A stretch of DNA of 64,000 bases from Nemertoderma westbladi (GCA_032718475.1 JAUCBJ010009064.1:1-64000), one strand, 5' to 3'. Positions 51,231-63,208 are shown, counted from the first letter of the stretch. Program-made: numbers and translations. The notes: generated by a model not told the origin, from the letters alone.

Positions 51231-53033
51231 TTACGTTGGGGAGTCCCTAGATGTTTGTTGGATTATGGAGGTGGTCGTAGGAAGAGTCTCTTGCCTTCCA
51301 TAGTTACCAGACAATTCTCGGTCTCTTTCCAGTAAACATAAACGACCAACTGGGCGATTAAGTTGTTGTGTTTCGAATACAATTCCAGGTTTCTTAAAGT
51401 TACGTCGCATGACGACGAGTTCTACCGATCGCACTAAACCATCATCGGATATATGAGTCTCGATGATACGACCTGTCTGCCACCGCTTACGTGGAAGATC
51501 TGATTCCACTATAAGGACCATGTCTCTGGCACTGACGTTTTCTTGCTGCGCAAACCACTTTGTTCAAAGTTGTAGCGTAGGAAGATAATGTTTTTCGAAA
51601 TGGTCAGCGAAACGACGGGATAATAGTTGCATAAGTTGCCAAGTTTGTCGGCAGTATTCGTCTCCGTCCGTGATTTCCGATTGCGGGAGCATGGATACAG
51701 GTTTCTTTAGTAGGAAATGCGCGGGTGTTAGCGCTTCTAGGGAGTCGGGACTCGATGAGACTGGCATAAGCGGTCTCTCGTTAAGATAGGCGGCAATTTC
51801 TTCCATTAACGTCCGCAAAAGTTCGTCGGTGAGATACGTGCGGCACGGCACTATAAAGTGAAATGCGGTCTTCACGCTCCGTATTAGTCTCTCCCAACTT
51901 CCTCCCCACCAAGGGGCGTCGGCGGCGTTGAAGGTCCAGCTGGGTGCTGTTACCCTTAGCTGATCGTCCACCTGTCTTTGGTTCCAATCTTTCATGTAAG
52001 CTTTGATCTCATTATTGGTGCCAATGAAGTTCGTTCCTTTGTCGGATCTCATAGTGTTGCTCGTCCCAAAACGAGCGATCTGTCGGCGTAAACTCAGTAT
52101 GAAGCTGTTGGTAGATAGATCGTTCACCATATCTAGATGGATCGCTCTACAAGTCATACAGACAAAGATGACACACCATCGCTTGACTATAGTCCTAGCA
52201 CGATATACTTCAATAGGGCCAAATAAATCCACACCAGTATTAGTAAAGGGTGGTTCATAGAAGCTTAATCGTTCCCTAGGTAATTCTGCCTCTCGCTGTG
52301 TTAAAGGCCTACTAAATGCTTTCCTACAGGGTATACAGTTCCTAAGAACTTGGTTCAGAGCTCTACGGGGCTTATGGAAATAATAGTGAGTTCGAATTTC
52401 GCTAAGAACTCATTCTCTACCAGCATGGTAAAGTCTACTGTGAACATCTACAATCATCTTGATTTGTATTTCAAGATTTCTAATGAGTATGGGAAACTTA
52501 GTGTCAAAGGACAATGGAGCATTAGTTAATCTCCCTCCGACACGTATTAACCCATCTATCATTGTGCTAGAGAAATGATCCCTTAAGCGCATCTGTGGAT
52601 TTCTCAACAACAGGAAATACTTATCGGAATCTTCGTAGCATTGCAGGAGTCTCAGTATCTGCTTATTGGTATCCTCATGTTCTTGGTAACTGATCTTCTC
52701 AATCAGAAAACTATCAGACACTTTATAAGTGGGAAGGTCTTTAATAACATGGACCTTTTCGGATATTATTGGAGCGGTATCACTAGCGCTCTTCGTCCTG
52801 GAATAGTGATGATGGAAACATCTTTTCAGATACACAACGGCCTTGCAAAGCCGATTCCAGGAGCTATAATGATTTATTGCTCTCTGTAGGAGAGGGGAGA
52901 GTCCTTGCGAGACATCTGGTGTTCCAGATTTCCAGTCTCTTTCCCTGATGTCTATAATGGATTTAGTCGTGATGGGTGGGTTTAGATCCACAGCGTCGTC
53001 CCCGGAAGTGTGTAGTACAGACAGATCTAGCAC
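51231..53033 (-). pseudogene. BEL/Pao copy A: integrase region with two TGA stops
   Basis: One frame from 53033 to 51231 interrupted by TGA at 52410-52412 and 51561-51563. It holds an H2C2-type finger (LYHAGRE...CIPC), and the integrase core starts at GVDLFGPIEVYRAR. The second catalytic Asp is in MRSDKGTNFIG. The BEL hallmark APWWGGSWERLIRSVK follows, and MEEIAAYLNERPL supplies the Glu. The C-terminal domain includes PRKRWQTGRI. Function in an intact element is cDNA insertion. This copy is inactivated by the stops. Confidence 0.85.
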
Positions 53034-53052
53034 GGGTTTAAATAACTTTGAT

Positions 53053-53769
53053 TTACTCGTCCTGGTTTTTTGGTTTGACTTTCTCCGCTCCCTTGGCTTG
53101 TCTAATCTCCGCCGTGGTGAGATGAGGGGACCATTCCTCCTCTTCTTTACTCACGAAGTCGGGTCCACCTAACCAGTCTGGAGTATCTATCAGTTCTTGA
53201 GGAGTTGATCCTCTGGAAGCAATGTCGGCTGGATTAATCATCCCAGGGCAATGTCTCCATTGATCTACATTAGAGCGACTGAGTATAATGGCTACTCTGT
53301 TGGTAACAAAGACACTGAACTGACAGACTTCATTTGTTATATACTCCAGAACGAGTAAAGCATCAGTCCAATAGACAGTTCTCTCTAGTGGATAGTCGAT
53401 CTGTTCTGTTACATTCCGGCCGATGGCTGTAGCGTATAGAGCCGCCTTTAACTCCGCTCTAGGAACTCGTAGTTTGTTGTTTATTAGGGCCTTAGAGGCG
53501 ACCAAGGCAACTTTAATTCCATCCGGAGTTTCAACCCTCAGGTAGGCTACTATACCTATTCCCATATCGCTGGCATCTCCAAACACATGGAATTGATAGG
53601 AATACGTGGGGAGAACGTGACCAAAATATGAACGGGAAATCTTAAAGTTCTCGATGGATGGTAGAGAATCTTCCCATTTCATCCACTTCTTTAGCAGTTC
53701 TCCCTTAAGTGGATCATCCCACGACTGGTTTCGAGCCACATTTGTTGCACTAAGCTCCGAGCAACTCAT
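53053..53769 (-). pseudogene. BEL/Pao copy A: RNase H-like region
   Basis: 238 residues in another frame. FHVFGDASDMGIGIVAYLR is the family's RNase H start. It continues with VPRAELKAALYATAIG, YWTDALLVLEYI and HCPGMINPADIASRG. It is separated by frameshifts from the integrase downstream and from the reverse transcriptase upstream. The connecting segment after FDPLGFISPVI appears to be missing. Confidence 0.85.
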
Positions 53770-54113
53770 ATAACTGGGCTAATAAATCCCAATGGATCGA
53801 AATAAGTGCTCAGGATACTTAGACAAATCCGTTTAGTTCTAACTGGATTATCTCGTTGTTTTAACTGAAAAAACAAGATATCTCTCTCCGTGTCCCATTT
53901 TAATCCAAGAGTCTTGGTTTCCGGAAGATCATTCTTGATGAGGTCCAGATCTTTAACACCTCGGTCTTCTACCGGGATCAATTCCAGAAACTCACGGGAG
54001 TTACTAGTGAATTTGGTTAGCCGAAATCCACCGAGTTGCAAGCACTCTACCATTCCCTTGGCAACATCAATGGCTTCTTCCACTGATGGGAGGGACTTTA
54101 AATTGTCGTCCAT
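53766..54113 (-). pseudogene. BEL/Pao copy A: reverse transcriptase C-terminal part
   Basis: Contains the catalytic box MDDNLKSLP followed by VEEAIDVAKGMVECLQLGGF and the connection segment ILSTYFDPLGF. The frame is also open just upstream (DIYMDD), but is out of phase with the N-terminal half at 54182. Confidence 0.85.
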
Positions 54114-54181
54114 GTATATATCCCGTTTGATGTTGTCGATAACCGCTTTAGAGAAGGCGTCTCGGTTGTTATCGGCAGTTA

Positions 54182-57025
54182 TTAGTTCGAGGGGCTCGAG
54201 ATGATCCCGAAAGCCTGGATGGTCATCCAGTACTCCACCGGTTTTCGGTTGAGGTCTCTTTCAGGCCACCACAGAAATCGTAGGCTGTCTCGATCCCTAT
54301 CCAGCGCCTTGACTTGTAAGAACATGCCTTCGATGTCCGAAGCGAATGCGATAGAATATTGCCGCAGTCTTAGTAATATTCCCAACAAAGATTGGAGTAA
54401 GTTGGGTCCCGGCAACAGTTCTGAATTCAGGGATTGACCCATGTAAAGGGCGGAGCCGTCAAACACTACCCGGACTTCGTTGGGTTTACCGGGCTTGGGA
54501 ACGTAATGATGTGTTAGATAATACGTTCTCTCCATTATGGGTGTTTCTTCCGGAACTCGCTCCGCGTATCCCTTATCAATAAATTTCTTCAGTTGGGTTT
54601 TATACATTTCCCTGGCTTGAACGTTAGCTGTCAGACGCCGATGTAGTTGTGCGATTCTCTTTTCCGCTAAAGGTCTGTTATTTACGAAGCTGGGTTCTCG
54701 CCGTCGGAACGGAAGACCAATCTCATAGCGACCTTCGTCCTTCAGATAACGTGTAGTCGTTTCATGAATCTGCTTGGCTCTCTCTTCCTCAACAGACAAG
54801 GCTTTGTCATAGGAATTAGGCTCTATGGCTTCTTGAGTAAAGAATCGTACGGCGTGTTCATCGCGGATTTTGTTATTGTATCGATCTATCACTTCGTTTA
54901 ATTCATCGTTATAGGTAAATTGTTCGCCAGGTTGATTGATAAGATGGCATAGGTTGACTTGGTTTAACCAAGTTTGGTTCTCAGTGAGGATCTCGATGAC
55001 ATTTTCCTCATCATACAAGTGGTTGATGTCGTCGTTGTCTGAGGAGTATGGAGTTTCCTCAGCTGGGATTTCTTCTTCACTGAATTCTTCTTCCCATTCA
55101 CTCACCTGGTGTATTCGTTCATTATGGAGTCTTTCCATTAAGGTCCTATGGGAAGGTCCAGTGAAGTACCAACCTACTCTCGTTCTTCCCGCATACGTCT
55201 GAAGTGGTTGCGGTCGAGCAGGCCGTTTTTGTAATGTCTCAAGCGCTTCGTGCGCATTTTGGCCGAGTAAGATCTGCACCCCTGGATAATCCGTATTGAA
55301 TCTAGGTATACTATGTTGCTGGGTAAAATGGTCTTCATCCCAGTTGTAAGGCTCCACTTGGCTAGTAGCAAAGTTCTTTATCGCCACCATTTTGACCGAC
55401 CTTACACTATTTTCTCCTAGTTCATCCTGGGGAGTGGACAACGCACCCACATAGTAATCTGTGGCTACTGTGGATTTCCAAACCTGCATAATTCCGGAAA
55501 GGTTCAACTTGGTTCGGAACTTGGGTTGACCTGCAAAGATGTCTTCAGCTAGTTCTTTGTCAATAAAGGTGCCTGTACTGCCGGAATCAAGGAGGGCGTT
55601 TACTATCAAGCTCTTCCCTATCCCATGGACCCTCAGTTGCACCACAGGGAATTTTCGGATACCGACAGATGAAGTTGGCGCTTTCCAAGATGGCTGTCGA
55701 TCCGGAATAGCCAGTTGAGGATCTTCTCCTTCTGTTTCAGTCTCGTATGTAAGTGCTCGATACACAGCTGTGTTAATCATATAACAGGATTCATTTTCAT
55801 CGGAGAATTCGTCTGTGTAGAATCCTTCCATCTCCGAACTGTGGTCAGTGTCGTTCACATCACTGAATTGGACATGTAGTTCGGGCTCACTTACCTGACT
55901 CGTACGGGTTCTGTCAAATTCTGTATGCAGCAAGATATGGTGTTCCGTGCCGCACTTAGCACACTTGGTGTCTGAGTAACAGGTTTGTCGTTGATGTCCT
56001 CGTCTGAGGCAATTATAACACAACCGCTTATCCCACATGACATCACGTCTATCCTTCAGGGATATCTTTAAGAATTCATCACACCCACTCAAGCGATGTG
56101 GCCCGTCGCACAATACACATTTGGGTTTGATGTTACTTACTTTAACCTGTGTTGTGTTGTGCACACTTGTTCTTTCTTCGGGCTTTCTTCCATGAATTCT
56201 CTTAGGAGACGTAGGAGGAGTTGTTACCTTTTCTCTCCTGTCACTGGTTCGAGACTTAGATTTACTTACGTCTTTCCTAACTTTATTGACATAATAAGAT
56301 CTTTCGGTGTCCTTACTGCTGTTCTCATCGTAGGAAGTTTGGCTTTCGCCATCGTCCGTATAACACACTGGTGTTACCTTTCTCCTAGTAACGGGTTTTT
56401 CACTTACCTTACTTTCCGGTGTCTTCTCTCTGGACTGCTTTAGGAGCTGTAATCTTATCTCTCCATTTAAGAACGACATGAGATCAGCCATGGTAGGGTC
56501 TCTTTGTTGCTGGTCCATCATATAGAGAACCTTTTTGTCCCAGCGAGTACCTACTCCACCCTTTGACAAAGTAGATGCTATGGCTCCAACAACCATAGAA
56601 CTCTGATATTCCTGAGACTTACCTAACCAATCTAACTGTCTACAGATCTCCTGAATCTCATCGGAAAACTCTATAATCCCGCTGCTAAGAAACTTTCGGG
56701 GCGCTACTAATTTCGCATATAAATACCTAGCTATGTTAGTCCTATTACCATACCTGATGTTTAGTGTATCCCAAACTTTTCTTAATCCGCCTGGATGTCC
56801 AATAAACTTTAACGCCATTAACTTGGGAGGTCCTTCCAAGCACTCGATGAGGAATCTAAGTTTCTCTCCGTTGGATAGTACAGAGTTCTGTATGTTATCT
56901 TTATAATATTCATTAAAAGGTAACCATTTCATCTCATCTCCATTGAACTTGACGACCTCTCCCACCTTTACCGCTTGACGGGCTTCCGTTCTAGCCATTT
57001 GACGTGTAAAACTTTCTTGAGCCAT
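54182..57025 (-). CDS. BEL/Pao copy A: gag core, zinc knuckles, protease, RT N-terminal half
   Basis: 947 residues from ATG 57023-57025 (MAQESFTRQMART). The DUF1759-type gag core covers about 1-200 (VVKFNGDEMKWLPFNEYY). Cys/His knuckles lie near 305-365 (CVLCDGPHRLSGC, CYNCLRRGHQRQTC, CAKCGTEHH). The protease has NALLDSGSTGTFID near 475 and VGWYFTGP near 595. The RT begins YYLTHHYVPKPGKPNEVRVV near 830, with catalytic Asp in FASDIEGMFLQV near 893. The frame ends at ISSPSN through a small indel just before the segment leading to YMDD. The upstream gag exon-like part is out of frame because of a deletion at 57026-57129. Probably a decaying single polyprotein. Confidence 0.85.
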   Translation of the reverse strand: MAQESFTRQMARTEARQAVKVGEVVKFNGDEMKWLPFNEYYKDNIQNSVLSNGEKLRFLIECLEGPPKLMALKFIGHPGGLRKVWDTLNIRYGNRTNIARYLYAKLVAPRKFLSSGIIEFSDEIQEICRQLDWLGKSQEYQSSMVVGAIASTLSKGGVGTRWDKKVLYMMDQQQRDPTMADLMSFLNGEIRLQLLKQSREKTPESKVSEKPVTRRKVTPVCYTDDGESQTSYDENSSKDTERSYYVNKVRKDVSKSKSRTSDRREKVTTPPTSPKRIHGRKPEERTSVHNTTQVKVSNIKPKCVLCDGPHRLSGCDEFLKISLKDRRDVMWDKRLCYNCLRRGHQRQTCYSDTKCAKCGTEHHILLHTEFDRTRTSQVSEPELHVQFSDVNDTDHSSEMEGFYTDEFSDENESCYMINTAVYRALTYETETEGEDPQLAIPDRQPSWKAPTSSVGIRKFPVVQLRVHGIGKSLIVNALLDSGSTGTFIDKELAEDIFAGQPKFRTKLNLSGIMQVWKSTVATDYYVGALSTPQDELGENSVRSVKMVAIKNFATSQVEPYNWDEDHFTQQHSIPRFNTDYPGVQILLGQNAHEALETLQKRPARPQPLQTYAGRTRVGWYFTGPSHRTLMERLHNERIHQVSEWEEEFSEEEIPAEETPYSSDNDDINHLYDEENVIEILTENQTWLNQVNLCHLINQPGEQFTYNDELNEVIDRYNNKIRDEHAVRFFTQEAIEPNSYDKALSVEEERAKQIHETTTRYLKDEGRYEIGLPFRRREPSFVNNRPLAEKRIAQLHRRLTANVQAREMYKTQLKKFIDKGYAERVPEETPIMERTYYLTHHYVPKPGKPNEVRVVFDGSALYMGQSLNSELLPGPNLLQSLLGILLRLRQYSIAFASDIEGMFLQVKALDRDRDSLRFLWWPERDLNRKPVEYWMTIQAFGIISSPSN

Positions 57026-57129
57026 CGTATTATTTAATATCGAGTTATCGGTATAGAAATTTCTCGGATTATGATCAGATCTGTATGGGATATCATTATC
57101 AACAGGCTTATAATTACCCTTAATAGGGC
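57026..57129 (-). other. BEL/Pao copy A: internal deletion junction in gag
   Basis: Compared with copy B (61290-62640), about 1.25 kb that encodes the Ala/Glu-rich coiled coil and Pro-rich linker is absent here. The junction lies near 57125-57132, where LHPN is followed by sequence equivalent to PIKGNYKP. The deletion shifts the frame. Confidence 0.7.
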
Positions 57130-58173
57130 TTAATTGGGGTGAAGTCCAGCTAGCCGTCTCCTTAGCTCTTTGTCACCTATAAATCGTTGATAATCTGACA
57201 GATAGATGTCAATAGCATCCTTCTTCTTAGGTCTTTCGGATACCGCCTCGCCTTCCACATGAGAAAAGGTGGTATCTGTCGATTCTCCGTGGGTTACTCG
57301 TTCGGTTAGCTGAACCTTCCATTGTGTTGTTCCCTGGACCTTAACATTCACTCGTTGGAACCAAGTCTTTACAGCTACTTGCAATGACGTGTCTTGGCTT
57401 CTCTTCGAGGCTTCCTCAAAGGCTGAAAGGATTAATCTGATCCGTAAGATTCGTTCTCGCACTTGATAAAGCAGCTCTCCCTGCTCTTGAGGTCCTTGAC
57501 GTTGTTGAAATAAATGTTCTTCTAATCGCTCCAAGGAGCTGAAGAATCCCTGGACATATCCTGCTGCTGACCTCTTCCATACAGCTGGATCTCGAGTGTC
57601 CCTTACGATCCCCATTCGGTATAAGTCCTCCCAGGCAGCTTCCGATAAGTTAAATGGGAGTCCGGGTCCGGGGAAGTTCCATTGCGTCTCTACAATAGAC
57701 CTTAGTTCCTCCATCGTGTATCGCGCATAACTGTCCCTGGTCGATCTCTTATTTCTCATCCAATCAGCTTGATGTTCCTCCACAGCGATCAATACTCTAG
57801 TGAGTACGGCCCCAGGAAGAATTAGAAGTGGATCTGGATAAACCGCTTCTGCCATCCTTGCTCCGATCTCGGGCATTAACTCTTCAGTGTCGGAACTACT
57901 AGAGTTATTCTGCCATTGAGAAATAAGTTCTCGGCTCGGGTGCTGCTGCTGTTTAACAGCCGTCTCTTGGTCTCGCTTAACTTGAGATCTAGTGCCTATA
58001 ATAGACCTATGGTGCTTTACTAGCCTAGGGTCTGATACCACTACTGTAGGGATGACCTTTCTAACAGTATGAGGGGACTTGGACTTTGGTCTTATATGTT
58101 CGATACTCTTATCTGGATCACAGATCATTCTTTCTAGGAGACTATCTGACAGTGTTTGCTTTGTGTCAGACAT
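57130..58173 (-). CDS. BEL/Pao copy A: gag N-terminal domain
   Basis: 347 residues from ATG 58171-58173 (MSDTKQTLSDSLLER). The region is helical: QWNFPGPGLPFNLSEAAWED, AAGYVQGFFSSLERLEEHLF and RERILRIRLILSAFEEASKR. It is 60-70% or more identical by eye to copy B. It has no zinc finger and is probably the N-terminal structural part of Gag for this lineage. The frame ends at the internal deletion. I have not seen this N-terminal domain in the young element at 24488-36307. Confidence 0.75.
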   Translation of the reverse strand: MSDTKQTLSDSLLERMICDPDKSIEHIRPKSKSPHTVRKVIPTVVVSDPRLVKHHRSIIGTRSQVKRDQETAVKQQQHPSRELISQWQNNSSSSDTEELMPEIGARMAEAVYPDPLLILPGAVLTRVLIAVEEHQADWMRNKRSTRDSYARYTMEELRSIVETQWNFPGPGLPFNLSEAAWEDLYRMGIVRDTRDPAVWKRSAAGYVQGFFSSLERLEEHLFQQRQGPQEQGELLYQVRERILRIRLILSAFEEASKRSQDTSLQVAVKTWFQRVNVKVQGTTQWKVQLTERVTHGESTDTTFSHVEGEAVSERPKKKDAIDIYLSDYQRFIGDKELRRRLAGLHPN

Positions 58174-58497
58174 AATTTATTTTACAGTTGAATGCCTACT
58201 ACTATAACGACAGTTAAAGCAAGTCTAGAAGAATCAGTATCAACTGTAAGCCTAGTAGTTAGTTACCGATAATGTTACTCAGTGTATATGTATATAATAT
58301 AATATATATATATTATGCGTGATATTTATAATATATTAAAATACCGGTATACACTTACAGTAAATATATAAGTATTATTACAGACTAGGATCAGTCACAG
58401 AATACCGGTATATAAGTTCAGCCTAAATTTATATAAATATAATAAGCTTACCGTAAATACCGGTAATGTCAATTATTTAATAATAAATAATTCGTAA
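58174..58497 (-). promoter_or_regulatory. 5' leader/LTR of BEL/Pao copy A with ATACCGGTAT palindromes
   Basis: Very AT-rich, with the 10-bp palindrome ATACCGGTAT at 58341 and 58402 and a degenerate copy at 58457, spaced 61 and 55 bases. Homologous to 63659-64000 upstream of copy B, so it belongs to the element. The LTR boundaries cannot be fixed inside the window. Confidence 0.6.
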
Positions 58498-59865
58498 TTA
58501 GTTCGGTTTCTGGTTGAGGTCTCCTTCAGGCCACCACAGAAATCGTAGGCTATCTCGATCCCTATCCAGTGCCTTGACTTGTAAGAACATGCCTTCTATA
58601 TCTGAGGCGAAAGCGATTGAATATTGTCTTAATCTTAAGAGTATTCCCAACAAGGATTGGAGTAAGTTGGGTCCTGGTAACAATTCGGAATTAAGGGATT
58701 GGCCCATGTAGAGGGCGGAGCCGTCAAACACTACTCGTACCTCATGGGGTTTACCGGGTTTGGGAACGTAATGGTGAGTTAAATAATACGTTCTCTCAGT
58801 TATAGGTGTTTCTTTCGGTACTCGCTCCGCATATCCCTTGCTAATAAATTTCTTCAACTGCGTTTGATACATTTCTTTAGCTGAAGAATTTGCCGTAAGG
58901 CGTCGATGTAGTTGAGTAATTCTTTTCTCCGCCAAGGGTCTGTTGTTTATGAACTTTGGTTCTCGCTTTCGGAAAGGTAGACCGATTTCATATCTACCTT
59001 GATCTTTAAGAAAACGTGTAGTTGTCTCTTGGATCTGCTTGGCTCTTTCTTCTTCTACCGATAGGGCCTTATTGTAGGAATTGTGCTCTACATTCTCTTG
59101 AGTAAAGAATCGTACGGCGTGTTCATCCCGAGTTTTGGCATTATAACGTTCAATGACGTCATTCAGTTCGTCGTTATAGTCGTCTCGTTCTGATGGACGA
59201 AGAAGCTGACATAAGTTTACTTGGTTTTGCCAAGTCTCGTTTTCCTTAAGGAGATCAATGGTATTCTCCTCGTCGAAGAGTTGGTGGACATCGTCATTAT
59301 CTGAGGAGTATGGTGTTCCCTCAGTTGGATCGTCTAACTCACTGCTCTCAACTTCCCATTCTCTTACTTGATATACCTGATCTTTCGGTAATCTTTCCAT
59401 GAGAGTTCTACGGGAAGGGCCAGTAAAGTACCAACCCACTCTAGTTCTTCCCGCATAAGCTTGTAGTGGTTGCGGTTGAGCAGGCCGTTTCTCCAATGTC
59501 TCGAGCGCTTCATGCGCGTTTTGACCGATGAGTATTTGCACTCCAGGGTAATCGGTGTTGAATCTAGGTATTTCAAGCTGCTGGGTGAAATCGTCCTCAT
59601 CCCAGTTATAAGGTTCCACTTGGCTGGTAGCGAAGTTCTTTATCGCCACCATTTTTACTGACCTTATACTATGTTCTCCTAGTTCATCCTGGGGGGTGGA
59701 CAAAGCACCTACATAATAATCCGCTATTACTGTAGATTTCCAAACCTGCATAATTCCTGACATATTTAGCTTAGTTCGGAACTTGGGTTGTCCAGCAAAG
59801 ATGTCTTCGGCTAGTTCTTTGTCGATGAATGTTCCTGTGCTACCGGAGTCAAGGAGGGCGTTCAC
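58498..59865 (-). pseudogene. BEL/Pao copy B: protease and start of reverse transcriptase, truncated
   Basis: 455 residues. The frame is open further upstream to 60016, so the ATG at 59863 is internal. Protease NALLDSGSTGTFID, then VGWYFTGP; the RT start is YYLTHHYVPKPGKPHEVRVV and reaches DIEGMFLQV. It stops at LRFLWWPEGDLNQKPN where the element is cut. The YMDD half, RNase H, integrase and 3' LTR are absent, and copy A's leader sequence follows directly. Strongly similar to copy A throughout. Confidence 0.88.
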
Positions 59866-60015
59866 TATATAACTCCTTTTAGGTCCGTGGACCCTTAACT
59901 GTACTACAGGAAATTCTCGGATTCCTACATTGGAAGTTGGCGCTTTCCAAGATGGTTGTCTGTCAGAAGTAGTTAGGGTGAGGTCGCTGTCTGTGTCTTT
60001 TTCATATGTAAGTGC

Positions 60016-60753
60016 TCAATACACTGCGGTATTTATCATGTAACAGGATTCGTCTTCGTCGGAGAATTCGTCCGTATAGAATCCTTCCATCTCAGAACTT
60101 TGGTCAGTGTCATTCACATCACTGAATTGGACATGTAGTTCGGACTCACTTACCTGACTTGGGCTGTTTCGCTCGAATTCAGTGTGCAACAAGATATGAT
60201 GTTTCGCACCGCACTTTGCACACCTTGTGTCGGAGTAACAGGTTCGCCGTTGGTGTCCTTGTCTGAGGCAATTATAAAATAACCGCTTATCCCACATGAC
60301 TTCCCGTCTATCCGTTAATGATTTCTTTAGGAATTCATCACACATGTTCAAACGGTGGGGCCCGTCACACAGCGCACATTTCGGTTTGATGTTACTTACC
60401 TTATTTTGAGTAACGTTGTGCACACTCGTTCTTTCTTCGGGCTTTCTTACTTGAATTCTCTTAGGAGACGCAGGAGGGGTTTTTCTTACCTGTTCTCTCC
60501 TGTCATTGGTTCGAGACCTGAATTTACTTACATCTTTAGGCGTTTTGTTGACATAATAAGATCTTTCAGTGTCTTTCCCGCTGTACTCTCCTTGAGAAGC
60601 CTGGCTTTCGCCGTCGTCGGTATAACACACTGGTGTTACCTTTCTCCTAGAAACGGGTTTCTCACTTACCTTGTTTTCCGGTGTCTTCTCTCTGGACTGC
60701 TTTAGGAGCTGTAATTTCACTTCTCCATCTAAGAATGACATGAGATCAGCCAT
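60016..60753 (-). pseudogene. BEL/Pao copy B: gag zinc-knuckle region
   Basis: 245 residues ending at TGA 60016-60018 after INTAVY. The same position in copy A is CGA (Arg), so this is a CpG-type nonsense change. It contains CALCDGPHRLNMC and CAKCGAKHHILLH. The central knuckle has lost its first Cys (FYNCLRQGHQRRTC). A one-base deletion near 60755 separates it from the gag core upstream. Confidence 0.85.
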
Positions 60754-62381
60754 GGTAGGGCTCGTCGTTGCTGTTCCATCATATATAACACTTTCTTATC
60801 CCAGCGTGTACCTACTCCACCCTTCGGTAAAGTAGAGGCCACGGCTCCAATAACCATAGAACTCTGATATTCATGAGACTTACCTAGCCAATCTAATTGT
60901 CTACAGATCTCCTGAATTTCATCGGAAAACTCTATAATCCCGCTGCTAATGAATTTTCGGGGCGCTACCAATTTTGCATACAAATACCTAGCTATGTTAT
61001 TCCTATTACCATACCTGATGTTTAGGGTATCCCAAACTTGTCTTAATCCATCTGGATGTCCAATAAACTTTAACGCCATTAACTTGGGAGATCCTTCCAA
61101 GCACTCGATGAGGAATCTAAGTTTCTCTCCGCTAGATAGCACAGAGTTCTGTATGTTATCTTTGTAATATTCATTAAAAGGTAACCATTTCATCTCATCT
61201 CCATTGAACTTGACGATCTCTCCCACCTTTACCGCTTGACGGGCTTCAGTTCTAGCCATTTGACGCGTAAAACTTTCTTGGGCCATCGTGTTATTCAATA
61301 TCGAGTTATCGGTATATAAATTTCTCGGATTATGATCAGGTCTATATGGAATATCATTGTCAATAGGTTTATAATTACCCTTAATAGGGTTTACTATAGG
61401 AGTTTCCACTTCACTAGCAGTATAGATGCGTGTAGGCTCCACACCTTGCGCATGAAATACTTCAGACCTAACAGGTTGACACATTGTTACAGGGGGTGGT
61501 GGTATACACTTTTGTGTATTTACTAATTTATTGCGTTCTAACGCGATACTTTGCTGCACTTCTTGCAACTCTAACCTACTTTCCCTTACTGTGCCCTTGA
61601 ACTGCTTAACAGTCTCCTGCATCTGGCCGAGCAGGAGATCCATCCCCCGCCGTCTCTCATCCACCCACTCGACCGCCGAAGCGGGAGCCGCCAACGTTGT
61701 AGCGGGCGGACGAGGGACAACGGGCGACAAATCATTAATATTTCGCTCGGAGTCCAGGACATGAACTGTCTCATGGGCCGTTCTGCTGGGCACAGGTAGC
61801 TTAGTGCTGTGCAGAGGGAATTTAGAGGTAGGTTCAGGGAGTACAGGTGTCTCTATCACCGAAGGGGTGGCTTCGAGAACAGGCCTAATTATTTCAGGCT
61901 CATCTACTATAGTAGGGAGTCTTTCTATTTTAATTATTTGGTCTGTGGGTTCTGTACTACCTAAGTCTGTGCTAGCTAGTTGCCTTCTAACAGCTGGGGG
62001 CAAATCAGGCAATTTCTGACGGTGGGACATTCTTCTACGTCTGCTTAGGCAAGATCGATTTCCTCCGCCTTCAGGATCGGTGGTATCGCCTTCCTCAGAT
62101 GATGTATATCCCTGTATTTTGGGAGTAGATCGACTCATCATCTGCATTTGACTAGCTGTTAACTGTTTATTTATGCAGTCTTGATTCTCTTGAAGATTTT
62201 CCAACTCTAGTTGGGTTGTTTCTTCAGATGCCCTCCGTTCTGCTTCTGCCACTGCCTCTGCCGCTGCCACTACCGCCTTTCTTTCCGCTTCGGCCGCTGC
62301 CACTGCCGCCTTTCTTTCCACTTCTACCGCCTTTCTTTCCGCTTCTGCCTCTGCCGCTGCCGCTGCCGCCTTTCTTTCCAC
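60729..62381 (-). pseudogene. BEL/Pao copy B: gag coiled coil, linker and DUF1759 core
   Basis: 550 residues. It starts in an Ala/Glu/Lys-rich repeat (AEAERKAVEVERKAAV) predicted to be helical. A Pro/Thr-rich linker follows (PVVPRPPATTLAAPASAVEW), then a second coiled coil (RESRLELQEVQQSIALERNK) and the gag core VKFNGDEMKWLPFNEYY through ICRQLDWLGKS. It ends by frameshift at ISCHS. The linker part is what copy A has lost. Confidence 0.82.
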
Positions 62382-62404
62382 TTCTACCGCCTTTCTTTCC
62401 GCTT

Positions 62405-63103
62405 CTACCTCTGCCGCTGCTGCTGCCGCGCCGCTTTTCTTTCCGCTTCTGCCGCTGCTACTGCTGCTGCCACTGCCGCTGTCTTTCTGTCTTCTATACG
62501 TTTTTTCTTTACTTGTTCTTCTTGGACTCTAGCGATGCGGAGGCGTTCATCAAATTTAGCTTGGTTCGCAGCTCTCATATCCGCATCGATTGCGTCCAAC
62601 ACAAGCTTGGCTCCTTCACTATTAGGGCTAAGTCCATCCAGCAGTCTCCTCAACTCTTCGTCACCTACAAAGCGTTGATAGTCTGACAGATAGATGTCAA
62701 TAGCATCCCTCTTATGCGGTTTCTCTGCTGTCGCATCACTTTCCACTTGGGAAAAGGTAGCATCTGTTGATTCTCCAAGGGTTGAGCGCTCATCTAACTG
62801 AGATTTCCACGGGGCAGTTCTTTGAACTTGGAGACTCACCCGCTGTAACCAAGTCTTTACGGCAACTTGCAACGACGTGTCTTGTCTTCTTTTCGAAGCC
62901 TCCTCAAAGGCCGATAGGATTAGTCTGATTCTTAGAATTCTTTCTCGAACTTGATAAAGCAGCTCTCCCTGCTCTTGAGGTCCTTGTGGTTGTCTAAACA
63001 ATTGTTCCTCTAATCGCTCCATGGAGCTGAAGAATCCCTGTACGTATCCGGCTGCTGACCTCTTCCATACAGCTGGATCGCTGGTTTCCTTTGACACTCC
63101 CAT
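62405..63103 (-). pseudogene. BEL/Pao copy B: gag N-terminal domain, second part
   Basis: Runs from MGVSKETSDPAVWKRSAAGY to the start of the Ala-rich repeat, where a frameshift in GCC/GCT-rich repeats (near 62395-62430) leads to the next frame. Upstream the frame is open as far as the TGA at 63209. It adds a segment after LLDGLSPN (SEGAKLVLDAIDADMRAANQ) that is missing from copy A. Confidence 0.8.
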
Positions 63104-63208
63104 CCTGTGTATGTCTTCCCAGGCAGCTTCCGATAAGTCAAACGGGAGTCCGGGTCCGGGGAAGTTCCATTGTGACTCGACAATAGACTTCAGTTCTTCC
63201 CTTGTGTA

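Noticed and set aside
62211-62686. Cys/Phe/Pro-rich plus-strand ORFs of about 155 residues
   Set aside because: Antisense of the Ala/Glu/Lys-rich gag repeat of BEL/Pao copy B.
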